From Fidelibacterota bacterium (GTDB taxonomy: Bacteria > Fidelibacterota > Marinisomatia > Marinisomatales > Marinisomataceae), in assembly GCA_016777965.1 (NCBI GenBank), contig JADHQL010000001.1:25189-89188 (forward strand): DNA of 64,000 nucleotides, written 5' to 3'. Shown in pieces: positions 38,828-49,479 of this stretch (position 1 is the stretch's first letter; the number at the start of each line of letters is the position of its first letter). The notes under the pieces were generated by a model that was not told the origin of the DNA, ran no database searches, and was given only the letters and a program-made list of their open reading frames with translations. Position numbers and translations under genes: made by a program.

Positions 38828-40294
38828 TTATAAAATTAATTTAAGACTATCAACTTTTGACTCACTAGCTTTTAATCCCATCTTTGCAGATTGTTCAAAG
38901 TATTTTAACGCCATAGCGTTATCATTAACTTCTAAATAATAATCTCCTAAAGAATCATAGGGATTAGCCTTTCCGCCCTGTCTTCTAACTTGCTCTTGAA
39001 AAATTTCTTTAGCTAAGTCCATCTCATCTTTTTGCATGTAAGCATAACCCATAATATTTAATGCTGGCGTAAAGTTAGGATTCATTGCGTACAATTCCTT
39101 TCCTCTGCGCAATATCATGTCAGGTCCAATATCACTGATTGTTGCAAATATAGATTCCATTCTTAAAAATGAATCATCAGGATATTTAATAACCAATCTT
39201 TCAACTACTTTATCAAAAGAATTGGTTCCAAGCTGATTATCATTATACAATGTTAAGATCATTTTTTTCTCTTCTGCAGAAGCATTAATTGACATGCTTA
39301 CTGCTATATCTAAGTCTTCAGTACCAGCACTTTGATTCTGCATGAAAAAATGTGTTCTTGCACGCATAGCATAAGCAATAGCAAAGCTTTCATCCATTTC
39401 AATAGCTGCTGAAAATGAATTGTTAGCTTTTTCCCATTCTAAATTGTAAAACTGCCACATTCCCTGATTAAACAGATTTTTAGCATCTTGTTTTTCGCTA
39501 GTCCACTTAATTAGTCCGGTATCCTCTACTGATATTCTTTGTTGGTACTTAGCGACTGCAATATTTCTTGTAGCCCATTCAAATTCAGGATCAATTTCAA
39601 ATGCTAATTGATAGTTTTCTATAGCTTTGTCAAAATCACCTTTATTTAAATAAAATTCTGCTAAGGAATCGTATGCATTAGCTTCGTTTGGATTTAACTC
39701 TATATATTTTTCAATATATCCTAATGCTTTTTCGTATAGTTCATCATCTTTGTCATTTCCAGGTGCATTATAATTTCTAATATATGAGTAAGCTAATAAA
39801 TTATATAAATGACCTTTGTTTAATCTAGATGCCGCTTCTTCTAAAAGTCCAACGCCATAATCAGGAAACTCGTTAGATGCTTGAAATCTGTATGCTCCCG
39901 CAGCTAGAAAGTTATCACCTTTATATTTTTTATATAAATCTGGATATGCATCAAATCTTCCGCCTTCACCGTTAATCCAATTAACAGCTGCTTCCATCAA
40001 CTTTGTTTCTGGATGCCCTTTTTTTGCTAAATCTAAAGCAGTTTCAAGATACTCTCTTCTTAGAACTCTATCTTGCTCTGCATTACCTAAATTCAAATAG
40101 CATGAAGCACAATTTGAATCTTTTTTTATACCCTCTAAAAACAATGCTCTTGCTTCAGCAAAGCGAACATGATGCATTGCTTCTAATCCGTTCATTAATT
40201 CATTTGAAGCTTGGCCAGCTTGTCTTGGCATTTCGCCAGAGTTAGACTGACAACTAATTGCTAAAAATGAAAATAATATTAATATTCTTTTCAT
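38828..40294 (-). CDS. TPR-repeat lipoprotein-like exported protein
   Basis: MKRILILFSFLAISCQS lipobox-like signal; several TPRs. Confidence 0.8.
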   Translation of the reverse strand: MKRILILFSFLAISCQSNSGEMPRQAGQASNELMNGLEAMHHVRFAEARALFLEGIKKDSNCASCYLNLGNAEQDRVLRREYLETALDLAKKGHPETKLMEAAVNWINGEGGRFDAYPDLYKKYKGDNFLAAGAYRFQASNEFPDYGVGLLEEAASRLNKGHLYNLLAYSYIRNYNAPGNDKDDELYEKALGYIEKYIELNPNEANAYDSLAEFYLNKGDFDKAIENYQLAFEIDPEFEWATRNIAVAKYQQRISVEDTGLIKWTSEKQDAKNLFNQGMWQFYNLEWEKANNSFSAAIEMDESFAIAYAMRARTHFFMQNQSAGTEDLDIAVSMSINASAEEKKMILTLYNDNQLGTNSFDKVVERLVIKYPDDSFLRMESIFATISDIGPDMILRRGKELYAMNPNFTPALNIMGYAYMQKDEMDLAKEIFQEQVRRQGGKANPYDSLGDYYLEVNDNAMALKYFEQSAKMGLKASESKVDSLKLIL

Positions 40295-40306
40295 TATTTC
40301 CTCCTA

Positions 40307-41071
40307 TTATCTTGTATAAACAAATGTTGAATCATCTGACAAAGATGAATCAAATTTGTAATTTTCTAAGTCAAAGTCTTTTAAATCTTTATTTCTTGTG
40401 ATTTTATTGTTAATTATAAATTTTGCTAATAAACCCCGAGCTTTCTTAGCATTAAACGAAATAAATTTAAGCTCACCATCTCGATATTCTTTAAATACTG
40501 TATTTAGAATGTTGCTATCAAGATTCTTTTGATCGATGACATTAAAATATTCATTTGAGGAGCAATTAATAATGGTCTTATTTTCATGTTTTTTAATGTT
40601 TTTATTAAGATTATTAGTCACTTCATTGCTCCAAAAATCATATAAATTCTTTCCTTTAGCGTTTTCAAATTTTGTACCCATTTCAAGTCGATATGGCTGA
40701 ATTAAATCTAAAGGTTTTAATACTCCATAAAGCCCAGAAAGAATTCTTAAATGATCTTGAGCAAACTCTAAATCATTCTGGTTAAATGTTTCTGCTTCTA
40801 GTCCTGAATAAACCCCTCCATCAAAAGCTAAAATAGCTTGCTTTGCATTATCTAGATTAAATGGCAAAGACCAATTATTAAAACGTTCTTTATTTAAATC
40901 TGCCAGTGAATCACTAATTTTCATTAAATCTTTTAAATCTTGTGATGTTAAATTTTTTGCTTTGTTGACAAGCTCTTGTGCGCTTTCAATGAAATCACAT
41001 TGTGTAGATGCTGAAACAGCATCTTGATGTTTGAAATTTAACTTTTTTGATGGTGATAATAATGTAATCAT
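40307..41071 (-). CDS. yaaA: YaaA-family protein (peroxide stress)
   Basis: MITLLSPSKKLNF, AILAFDGGVYSGL, LSGLYGVLKPLDLIQPYRLEMGTK. Confidence 0.95.
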   Translation of the reverse strand: MITLLSPSKKLNFKHQDAVSASTQCDFIESAQELVNKAKNLTSQDLKDLMKISDSLADLNKERFNNWSLPFNLDNAKQAILAFDGGVYSGLEAETFNQNDLEFAQDHLRILSGLYGVLKPLDLIQPYRLEMGTKFENAKGKNLYDFWSNEVTNNLNKNIKKHENKTIINCSSNEYFNVIDQKNLDSNILNTVFKEYRDGELKFISFNAKKARGLLAKFIINNKITRNKDLKDFDLENYKFDSSLSDDSTFVYTR

Positions 41072-41508
41072 GTTAACTCCCTTAAATTGTCTATAACCAC
41101 TTGATGCACTGGAATTGATTTCTGCTCCACAAAATTAAACATTACAAAGGTATGAATCGTTTGAAAAGATGGGTCATTCTCTCCTTCAACAAAAATACCT
41201 TGGTGCACGTCATAGCTTTTGTTTCCTACCCTAGTAATACGACATCCAATATCAAGTTTAACAGGATGATGAACTTGCTTGATATAGGTAACATCCATAG
41301 AAGCTAGTAACCCTGCTGCGGTGCTTTTTAATCCCAGATTATAAGTAGTTTTTCCATAAATATAATCAATAAAATCTTTATGTTTTGTTTCAAGCAAACT
41401 GAGGTAAACTGTGTGATTGATGTGTCCTAAAGTATCTACATCCCTCCACCTGGTTTCAGCTGTTGTAAAAAAGTCATAATCGCTTCTAGTTAAAATCTTT
41501 TTTTTCAT
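41068..41508 (-). CDS. Acyl-CoA thioesterase (4HBT hotdog)
   Basis: ETRWRDVDTLGHINHTVYLSLLE. Confidence 0.85.
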   Translation of the reverse strand: MKKKILTRSDYDFFTTAETRWRDVDTLGHINHTVYLSLLETKHKDFIDYIYGKTTYNLGLKSTAAGLLASMDVTYIKQVHHPVKLDIGCRITRVGNKSYDVHQGIFVEGENDPSFQTIHTFVMFNFVEQKSIPVHQVVIDNLRELT

Positions 41509-42344
41509 ATTAGTTTTTTTTTGAAATCCTCACATAAGTTCCAAACTTTTTTCCAATCCTCTTGATTGTAGGAAGCTCTGGAAGATTTAATTTCTCTACA
41601 TTTAAAAAAATATTTACCCGACACACCCTTAACCTCATTAGAAGTTGACAAATAAATACTGGAGTCTGCGCCATTATCAACAGTTCTAGCAAATATTTTC
41701 GCTCCAAATTTTACAATATATTTTATCAAATTTCCTTCATTGCCTGCAATATTGGTATCTACAAAACCGGGATGTAATACATTAACTGACACTTTATCCT
41801 GCATAGATGCTAATTGATAGGTAAACATAATATTCATTAGCTTTGAAACACAATACGAAGTCCAGGCAGAAAAGCTTTTTTCAGAATTGATATTCTCATA
41901 ATCAATTTCTGCGCCAATGTGCGCATTGGAAGCAACATTCACTATTCTTCCATCATTTGATTCTGAAAGAATATCCAATAACTCTGTAGAAAGAACAAAA
42001 TAATTCATTTGATTGGTGGCGAATGTTTTTTCAAGCCCTTCAGATGTGATTTGCTTTGTTTTATTTGCACCACCAGCATTATTTAACAGCACATCAATTT
42101 TGCTGTGCTTTTGTTTAATTCTGTCTGCTAAATCTTTCACATTAGCAGCTAAGCTAAGATCGCATTCAAAAAAGTTTAAATTTTCATTGCCGGAATGTGC
42201 AATGATTGTTTCAAGAGCTTTTTTACCTTTATCGGGATTTCTTCCAACTAAACTAACATGACAGCCTTTTTTGGCAATAGATTTAGCAGCTGCTAAGCCA
42301 ATTCCATCTGTTGCTCCTGTAATTATAATATTTTTGTGCTGCAT
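41505..42344 (-). CDS. Short-chain dehydrogenase/reductase
   Basis: IIITGATDGIGLAAAKSIAKKG, LLNNAGG, YCVSKLMN. Confidence 0.93.
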   Translation of the reverse strand: MQHKNIIITGATDGIGLAAAKSIAKKGCHVSLVGRNPDKGKKALETIIAHSGNENLNFFECDLSLAANVKDLADRIKQKHSKIDVLLNNAGGANKTKQITSEGLEKTFATNQMNYFVLSTELLDILSESNDGRIVNVASNAHIGAEIDYENINSEKSFSAWTSYCVSKLMNIMFTYQLASMQDKVSVNVLHPGFVDTNIAGNEGNLIKYIVKFGAKIFARTVDNGADSSIYLSTSNEVKGVSGKYFFKCREIKSSRASYNQEDWKKVWNLCEDFKKKLI

Positions 42345-42390
42345 ATATCTGATATTTGAAGAATTAAATATTACTCATAAATTGTTATCG

Positions 42391-43137
42391 ATGTTACAAA
42401 ATTTTGAATCATTAGTTCTAATTTGGCTGAGTATAGGCTTTATTACCTTTATTACACTGTTAAAAATTCCAGCACCCTATGGTAAATTTTCAAAAACCAA
42501 TTGGGGTCCAATGATTCCAAGTAAACTTGGATGGATAGTCATGGAGATCATTTCGCCTCTTGCCTTGCTATATTTCTTTTTAAATGGATATACAGAAAAA
42601 ACACCAACAAACATTACTTTTATGTCATTGTGGACGCTTCACTACTTTAATAGAAGTGTTATTTATCCTTTAAGACAAAATAATCCTGCTCAAATGCCAC
42701 TTCTTATTACAGTGCTTGCATTCTTGTTTAATGTGATGAATGGATATATAAATGGGACTTATTTTGGTAGTATTCAGGAATATTCTGCTGAATACATGTC
42801 AAATTGGAATTTTATTGTAGGTGTATGCTTATTTATAATCGGTGCATTTATCAATATAAAATCTGACAATATTTTATTGTCATTGCGATCTAAATCAGGT
42901 GAATACAAAATTCCTGAAGGCTTTATGTTTAGATATGTCTCATTTCCAAACTATTTAGGAGAAATTCTTGAATGGATGGCTTTTGCTATAATGACCTGGT
43001 CTTTTGCTGGACTGTCATTTATGATTTGGACCATGGCAAATCTCGTGCCAAGAGCTATTAAGGGGCATCAATGGTATCATAATAAGTTTGAGTCTTATCC
43101 AAAAAACAGAAAAGCAATCTTGCCATTTATTATTTAA
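42391..43137 (+). CDS. 3-oxo-5-alpha-steroid 4-dehydrogenase / DUF1295-like membrane reductase
   Basis: C-terminal NYLGEILEWMAFAIMTWS...RAIKGHQWYHNKFESYPKNRKAILPFI; start MLQNF at 42391 avoids overlap with the divergent SDR. Confidence 0.85.
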   Translation: MLQNFESLVLIWLSIGFITFITLLKIPAPYGKFSKTNWGPMIPSKLGWIVMEIISPLALLYFFLNGYTEKTPTNITFMSLWTLHYFNRSVIYPLRQNNPAQMPLLITVLAFLFNVMNGYINGTYFGSIQEYSAEYMSNWNFIVGVCLFIIGAFINIKSDNILLSLRSKSGEYKIPEGFMFRYVSFPNYLGEILEWMAFAIMTWSFAGLSFMIWTMANLVPRAIKGHQWYHNKFESYPKNRKAILPFII

Positions 43138-43622
43138 AATTCTTTTTTCTTCTGTCTTTTTTTAAAAAAATATTCTTGAAGTAGAGCAAAGGATTCACCT
43201 GCAAGCAAATTTCCTCGTACTACAGCAGGTGTATTTAAACTGACATTACCACAAATTTCAAACTTTGAACCGCAAGCTCCATAATCTTCATCATAACAGC
43301 CAAAATATAAAAATTCAATTCGACTATTGACTATCGCTCCAGCACACATTGGGCAAGGCTCTTTAGTAACATACATGGTGCAATCGTTTAATCTCCAGTC
43401 TCCTATGGTATTTGAAGCTGCAGTAATCGCCAGCATTTCAGCATGAGCTGTTGCATCATTTAGTGAATTACATTGATTGTATCCCTGGCCAATAATTTTC
43501 CCTTTATGCACCACAATGGCGCCAACTGGAACTTCATCCTCAAGCATAGCTTTTGTTGCTAACCTCAAGCATTTTCTCATCCAATCTTCATGGGAGGTTG
43601 GAGTTAGATTGTTATCAGACAT
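43134..43622 (-). CDS. tadA: tRNA-specific adenosine deaminase
   Basis: DEVPVGAIVVHKGKIIGQGYN, AHAEMLAI, EPCPMCAGAIVNSRI; start set to MSDNNL because the listed ORF runs into a tRNA. Confidence 0.93.
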   Translation of the reverse strand: MSDNNLTPTSHEDWMRKCLRLATKAMLEDEVPVGAIVVHKGKIIGQGYNQCNSLNDATAHAEMLAITAASNTIGDWRLNDCTMYVTKEPCPMCAGAIVNSRIEFLYFGCYDEDYGACGSKFEICGNVSLNTPAVVRGNLLAGESFALLQEYFFKKRQKKKEF

Positions 43623-43625
43623 TTG

Positions 43626-43699
43626 TACGCCCGGAAGGACTTGAACCCACAACCTTCTGGTCCGTAGCCAGACGCTCTATCCAATTGAGCTACGGGCGC
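43626..43699 (-). tRNA. tRNA-Arg (ACG)
   Basis: GCGCCCGTAGCTCAATTGGATAGAGCGTCTGGCTACGGACCAGAAGGTTGTGGGTTCAAGTCCTTCCGGGCGTA; anticodon loop CTACGGA. Confidence 0.96.
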
Positions 43700-43758
43700 A
43701 TATGTAAATCAGTTAAGAATTTATCAATCAAATATCAGAGCTTCAACCTGATAAATTT

Positions 43759-45171
43759 TTAGTCTAATATAGACAAAAGCTTACGAATACGTTTTAAACA
43801 AATATCTTTCCCTAGTAATAGTATTAGATCGAATATACCAGGACCGAAAGTAATACCTGTAAGCGCAACCCTTATAGGTTTCATTACTTTTCCAATCTGC
43901 ACATCATGCTGTGCCATTAAATTGTCAAAAATAAGTTCAATTTCAGATCTATTCCATGTATCGCAATTTTCTAAAGCGCTTTTAAAGTCTGTTAAAATAG
44001 CAACAGCTTCTTCATTAAAGGTTTTAGATATTAAATCTTTATCGTAATCAAGTGATTCTTGAAAAAATAGTCCTGACATTTCAGCAATTTCTGTAATTGT
44101 TTTTGACCTATCTTTAATCAGCTTTACAATTTCTTTTAAATAATTCCAATCAAGTCCATCTCCCCAATCAGGATTTAGTTTATAAATTTCATTCATAGTC
44201 TCTCTAACGCTCATCTCTGTTAGATGTTGCTGTGAAATCCATAATAATTTTTTTTCATCAAATACGGCTGATTTTTTTTGTACTTGATCAAATTGGAAAC
44301 TTTCTATCAACTCTTTTTGATTAAAAATTTCTTTATCAGAATCAGGGTTCCATCCTAGTAACGACAAATAATTCAATATTGCAGTGGCAGTAAATCCTTT
44401 ATCCTTGTACTCTTGCACATTGGTTGCGGCATGTCTTTTACTTAATCTTTTTTTATCTGAACCTAAAATCATTGGCAAATGAGCAAAAATTGGTTCATTT
44501 AGACCCAAAGCTCTGTATACAAGGATTTGTTTTGGAGTGTTTGCTAAATGATCATCCCCTCTAACAACATGAGAAATATTCATGTCTGAATCATCTATAG
44601 CTACCACAAAATTATAGGTGGGCGATCCATCTGATCTAGCAATGATAAAGTCATCTAAGTCCTTGTTTTGAACATTGATTGTACCATATACTAAATCAGT
44701 AAATTCTGTTTCACCTTCTGGAACTTTTAATCTGACAGTAAATGATTTACCTTGATTGAGCAATTCTTTGACTTCATCTTCTGATAAATCTCTATACGTT
44801 TGTGGTACACGAAATACTTCTTTTTTTTGTTCAGATACTAATCGCAACTTATCAAGCTCTTCTTTTTGAAGAAAACAACGATAGGCTGTACCATTATCAA
44901 GCATTTTTGCTATCATTTCTTCATGTCTTATCTTGTTGTTTGATTGAAGTATAATGTCTTCATCCCAATTAAGTCCTAGCCAAGATAAAGCATCGGTAAT
45001 TTGATTAACATATTCGGCTTTAGATCGCTCAAGATCAGTATCCTCAATTCGTAACAAAAACTGACCCTTATTTTGTTTTGCAAAAAGCCAATTAAATAAA
45101 GCAGTTCTTGCACCACCAATATGCAAATAGCCGGTAGGACTTGGTGCGAATCTTACTCGAGGATTCTTCAT
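43759..45171 (-). CDS. gltX: Glutamyl-tRNA synthetase
   Basis: VRFAPSPTGYLHIGGARTALFNWL, KRLSKRHAAT. Confidence 0.97.
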   Translation of the reverse strand: MKNPRVRFAPSPTGYLHIGGARTALFNWLFAKQNKGQFLLRIEDTDLERSKAEYVNQITDALSWLGLNWDEDIILQSNNKIRHEEMIAKMLDNGTAYRCFLQKEELDKLRLVSEQKKEVFRVPQTYRDLSEDEVKELLNQGKSFTVRLKVPEGETEFTDLVYGTINVQNKDLDDFIIARSDGSPTYNFVVAIDDSDMNISHVVRGDDHLANTPKQILVYRALGLNEPIFAHLPMILGSDKKRLSKRHAATNVQEYKDKGFTATAILNYLSLLGWNPDSDKEIFNQKELIESFQFDQVQKKSAVFDEKKLLWISQQHLTEMSVRETMNEIYKLNPDWGDGLDWNYLKEIVKLIKDRSKTITEIAEMSGLFFQESLDYDKDLISKTFNEEAVAILTDFKSALENCDTWNRSEIELIFDNLMAQHDVQIGKVMKPIRVALTGITFGPGIFDLILLLGKDICLKRIRKLLSILD

Positions 45172-45173
45172 TG

Positions 45174-45260
45174 CGGAGGCAAGAGGATTCGAACCTCTGA
45201 AGGGCTTGCACCCTTGCTGGTTTTCAAGACCAGTGCATTCAACCGCTCTGCCATGCCTCC
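45174..45260 (-). tRNA. tRNA-Ser (TGA)
   Basis: GGAGGCATGGCAGAGCGGTTGAATGCACTGGTCTTGAAAACCAGC...GGTTCGAATCCTCTTGCCTCCG. Confidence 0.96.
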
Positions 45261-45410
45261 AAAAAAAAACAATGTAATTTATAAATTATAAATGAAAATA
45301 AAAGATAATTACTAGGTAAATTTTATACTTACTTGTTGTTAAAAACTAAATATATTAATTTTCGCAACGAAATATATTTTCAAAAATATTTAAAAGGAAA
45401 CAAAGTACTT

Positions 45411-46142
45411 ATGAAAAAAATTTTACTTATTATCTTATTGACCAATTTAATGTTTGGACAACTATTAAATAATCAAGAGCCAGAACTCAAACCATTAAAA
45501 AAATCCTCAAATATATCTGCGCTTAAAATGGATGAAACAAATATAGATTCTAGAATTATTCTTGACACCACTAGAAGCAAGATTGCTTGGCTAGGAGGGT
45601 TAAAGTTTGCTGTTTCAAATCATGATGGTGAATTAAAAATGTCTAACGGAAATATTTTATTAAAAAATAATATTATATCGGGAACTGTAGTAATGGATAT
45701 GAGTTCTATGACAAATAATGACTTATCTGCTGGTTCAAAAGAAAGATTAATTGGTCACTTAAAAAGTCCTGATTTTTTTCATGTCACAAAATATCCAAAA
45801 GCAAAGCTGAATATTAAATCAAGCAAAATACTTGAAAAGCTCGAAACCGGTAAATACAAAATGTTGATTAATGGAGATATGACTATTAAGGACAAAACTA
45901 ATTCTATAAGCTTTGAAGCCATTGTTGATCTTGATTCCAATATTAAAACTGCTCAAGGAAAACTATCATTTGATAGAAGTGCTTTTGGTGTAGAGTATCG
46001 CTCTGAAATGCATTTAGATAATCCAAATTCATTTTGGAACAAGGTTCAAACCTCCAGAGATGCAGCAAAAGACAAAGTGATTAGAGATATGATTGAAATC
46101 GATTTCAATATAGTCTCGCTTCCAGGCATGCTCTCGAAATAA
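45411..46142 (+). CDS. YceI-like exported protein
   Basis: Signal peptide; IAWLGGLKFAVSNHDGELK, HLKSPDFFHVTKYPKAKL, INGDMTIKDKTNSISF. Confidence 0.85.
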   Translation: MKKILLIILLTNLMFGQLLNNQEPELKPLKKSSNISALKMDETNIDSRIILDTTRSKIAWLGGLKFAVSNHDGELKMSNGNILLKNNIISGTVVMDMSSMTNNDLSAGSKERLIGHLKSPDFFHVTKYPKAKLNIKSSKILEKLETGKYKMLINGDMTIKDKTNSISFEAIVDLDSNIKTAQGKLSFDRSAFGVEYRSEMHLDNPNSFWNKVQTSRDAAKDKVIRDMIEIDFNIVSLPGMLSK

Positions 46143-46143
46143 G

Positions 46144-46329
46144 CTAACCTATAAAACCACGATAGATAAGATAAGGAATAACAATATACAGGGTGACATC
46201 TCGAATGAGATAATACATAAAAATGGCAACACCCAATTTCCAGCCATATTTCTTGAACATGATTCTGATTGCTTCTCTAATACCAGACTCTCTAGTATTC
46301 TTTCGTAATTCGTGAAGGGCTTTAAACAT
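46144..46329 (-). CDS. Small membrane protein of unknown function
   Basis: 61 aa with a C-terminal hydrophobic segment. Confidence 0.5.
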   Translation of the reverse strand: MFKALHELRKNTRESGIREAIRIMFKKYGWKLGVAIFMYYLIRDVTLYIVIPYLIYRGFIG

Positions 46330-46347
46330 GTGTGAATATAATACCTT

Positions 46348-46866
46348 TTAATAAAGTTTTGTATTTGTAAAAGGAATTAATGCTAAAATAATTGCATGTG
46401 AATAATAGTCTGTTCTATTAATTAAGTTATCTGTAAGGATTCCCACTGCTCCATTTTTTTGTTTTGAATTAGAGCGTTTAAACACCAAATCATCAGCATC
46501 TCCAAGCTCATACCCCTCTTTAATAAGATTTGAAATTTTTATCGGCAATTGAAATGTTGCTGTTTTTGCTTTACCAATTTTTTGCTTATCTGAAACAACA
46601 ATCCAAGCAAATGCTTCATAATTATTATCAAGTAAGTCTATTCCGCCTTCAATAGAAACAAAATAATCAGCTTTAAGATGTTGAATGTTTTGAAGTCGAT
46701 TAGTTGCTCCTTTCAAGGTTTCATCATTTGACATGGGTTGGTCTGAAACCAAAGAATCAACAGAAACTCCTTCAAATTCAAAACGATCAGTAAAGACTTC
46801 TTCAAAAGCCTTTTTAGTGGCATTAATTTTTACTGGATTTCTTGATGCTATAAGTACTTTTTTCAT
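46348..46866 (-). CDS. Inosine/xanthosine triphosphatase (YjjX/DUF84)
   Basis: VLIASRNPVKINATKKAFEEVF, SDQPMSNDETLKGATNRL, ADYFVSIEGGI. Confidence 0.9.
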   Translation of the reverse strand: MKKVLIASRNPVKINATKKAFEEVFTDRFEFEGVSVDSLVSDQPMSNDETLKGATNRLQNIQHLKADYFVSIEGGIDLLDNNYEAFAWIVVSDKQKIGKAKTATFQLPIKISNLIKEGYELGDADDLVFKRSNSKQKNGAVGILTDNLINRTDYYSHAIILALIPFTNTKLY

Positions 46867-47324
46867 TAAAAAATACTGTCAAACAGCGCTTTTGGTGTTC
46901 TGATCATAACTATACCCCATTTAATCAATGGAATTGAGCCTAGCATCGCATTAACCCTAACTCTGCTTTTACGCATCTTTTTAAGAGATTTAGGTTCAGC
47001 GCTATTATTGATTTCTCTCATTTCACGCAATGGAACAATCGTATGGCCAATTATAATAGGAATAAAGTTTACTGGATTTGAATTATTCCCTTCCAAAATT
47101 ATAGTACCTATAATACCCATAAATGAATAACCTGCCTGCGCAAAAAGCACATCATTGCTCTGTTTTGCTAAAGACTTATTAATAATTTTAGTTTGTTTTT
47201 TAATTTCATCTGACAATATTCCTTTAACTGCTTTGTCATGATCTTCTAAGATATTGCCCGTCGATACTTCTTGGCCTAAAGAAAAAGTGTTAAACAAGAT
47301 TAGTATCATGATATAGTGTTTCAT
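46866..47324 (-). CDS. Exported/membrane protein of unknown function
   Basis: Signal peptide-like N-terminus; hydrophobic middle. Confidence 0.5.
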   Translation of the reverse strand: MKHYIMILILFNTFSLGQEVSTGNILEDHDKAVKGILSDEIKKQTKIINKSLAKQSNDVLFAQAGYSFMGIIGTIILEGNNSNPVNFIPIIIGHTIVPLREMREINNSAEPKSLKKMRKSRVRVNAMLGSIPLIKWGIVMIRTPKALFDSIF

Positions 47325-47347
47325 TTTTAGATTTTATTATATACTTA

Positions 47348-48625
47348 CTAAACCTTTAATGTTAAAAATTCGTTCCAATTTGTGGTGTAGCTTGGGGAAA
47401 GTTTTTCTCTTTTAATTGACCAGGACTCATTCTCTCCTTGCACAGCGTATCTAATGGTATCTGACCCAAAAGCTTGATTGATTTGATCAATAGACGCACT
47501 AATACGTTCATCCTTGTCTCTACGGTTGTAAAATAGTGATTGTTGCACCTCATTTGCTTGTACTAAGTCGTTTAATATCACTCCGCATTTCTTATACTCA
47601 TATCCATTTTTATAAATCGCATACAATCCTTCTAAAGCAGCGTTAATGATGCCACTGGTATCATTTAAAGCAACAGGTAGTTGAACGTTGATATACCGGC
47701 GATATTGTGGCAAATCAGTGCGGAAACGATTAGTACATAAATATACCCCGATCGAATTTACAAAACTATTCTGTGATCGTAGCTTTTCAGCAGATCTGGA
47801 AGCATGCGAAGAAATAGCATTTCTCAAGGTATTAAGATCAGAAATCATCCTAGAGAATGACCTAGAAGTTGAAATACTTTTCTTAGTTGCATTTTCATAC
47901 TCTAATTCTATTTTTTTTATACCATTTAACTCATCTACTGTATGCCTGCTAATTACAGTCATATGCTTCTGAATCCATTCTGGATTAGCCTGTTTCAAAT
48001 CATAGGCATTATAAATGCCATTAATCTTCAAAAATTTCTGCTTTCTTCTTCCAATTCCCCAGATATCATGTACTTTAACTTTCTGCAATAAATCCTGATC
48101 ATTAGTACTATCAATTAAACAAACATTATCCTTTCCTATGTCTCTTTTGGATAAATGGTTGGCTACTTTAGCTAAGGTCTTAGTTTTTCCTATTCCAATT
48201 GATACCGGTATTCCGGTCCATTGATAGATCTTGTTTCTAAGTGTTGTAGCATAATCTATGGGATCTGTATAGCGAGGATTGATAGTAACAAATGCTTCAT
48301 CAATAGAATAGACTTCTATCTCAGAGTTACCCGAGCGAATGATATTCATAATTCTATTAGATATGTCCCCGTATAACGCAAAATTTGATGAAAAAATCTG
48401 GATGTCATGAATCTCAACAAGATGTTTAATCTTAAAAACTGGAATTCCCATGGGGATACCTAAATCTTTTACTTCTTGTGAGCGTGCAATAACACATCCA
48501 TCATTGTTTGATAACACAATAACAGGTTTGTTGTTTAATGCAGGATTAAAAACTCTCTCACATGAAGCGTAAAAGTTATTACAATCAACAATAGCTATGT
48601 AGCTATCTTGTTTTATGAATGACAT
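47348..48625 (-). CDS. umuC: Y-family DNA polymerase V catalytic subunit UmuC
   Basis: AIVDCNNFYASCERVFNPALNNKPVIVLSNNDGCVIARSQE, EVYSIDEAFV, GIPVSIGIGKTKTLAKVANHLSK. Confidence 0.95.
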   Translation of the reverse strand: MSFIKQDSYIAIVDCNNFYASCERVFNPALNNKPVIVLSNNDGCVIARSQEVKDLGIPMGIPVFKIKHLVEIHDIQIFSSNFALYGDISNRIMNIIRSGNSEIEVYSIDEAFVTINPRYTDPIDYATTLRNKIYQWTGIPVSIGIGKTKTLAKVANHLSKRDIGKDNVCLIDSTNDQDLLQKVKVHDIWGIGRRKQKFLKINGIYNAYDLKQANPEWIQKHMTVISRHTVDELNGIKKIELEYENATKKSISTSRSFSRMISDLNTLRNAISSHASRSAEKLRSQNSFVNSIGVYLCTNRFRTDLPQYRRYINVQLPVALNDTSGIINAALEGLYAIYKNGYEYKKCGVILNDLVQANEVQQSLFYNRRDKDERISASIDQINQAFGSDTIRYAVQGENESWSIKREKLSPSYTTNWNEFLTLKV

Positions 48626-49057
48626 AGGTTACAACTCCCCAAACAGAGAAATCCATCTCTTCGGTAATTTCAATTTTCTTATACTCTTTATTTGCTGCAA
48701 CCATAAATAATTTGGTTTTTGTTTTTTGAATTTTTTTTACGGTGAATTCACCATTCAATACACCAATGACAATATCATTATTCTTAGGAGTTTTTGATCG
48801 ATCAACTACCAGCAAGTCTCCATCGTCAATTCCTTCGTCTTGCATAGAATTACCAGAGACTCTGATATAAAATGTTGCAGCGCTGTTTTCTACCAAATAT
48901 TCATTTAAATCAATAGGTAAATCTAAATAATCGTCTGCCGGCGAAGGAAACCCTGCAGACACCATGGTATCTATAAAAGGTATTTCTTTTTTTGAATCTA
49001 CAGAGACGGTAAAAAATTCTAGATTATCTATTGTTTTGATTTTTTTCATGGAATTCA

Positions 49058-49058
<1 letters not shown>
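48603..49058 (-). CDS. umuD: UmuD-like S24 autoprotease
   Basis: AGFPSPADDYLDLPIDLNEYLVENSAATFYIRVSGNSMQDEGIDDGDLLVVDRS. Confidence 0.94.
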
Positions 49059-49474
<416 letters not shown>

Positions 49475-49479
49475 AAAAA

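Noticed and set aside
43553-43762. ORF containing RPEGLEPTTFWSVARRSIQLSYGR on the plus strand
   Set aside because: Antisense translation of tRNA-Arg; a well-known spurious annotation pattern.
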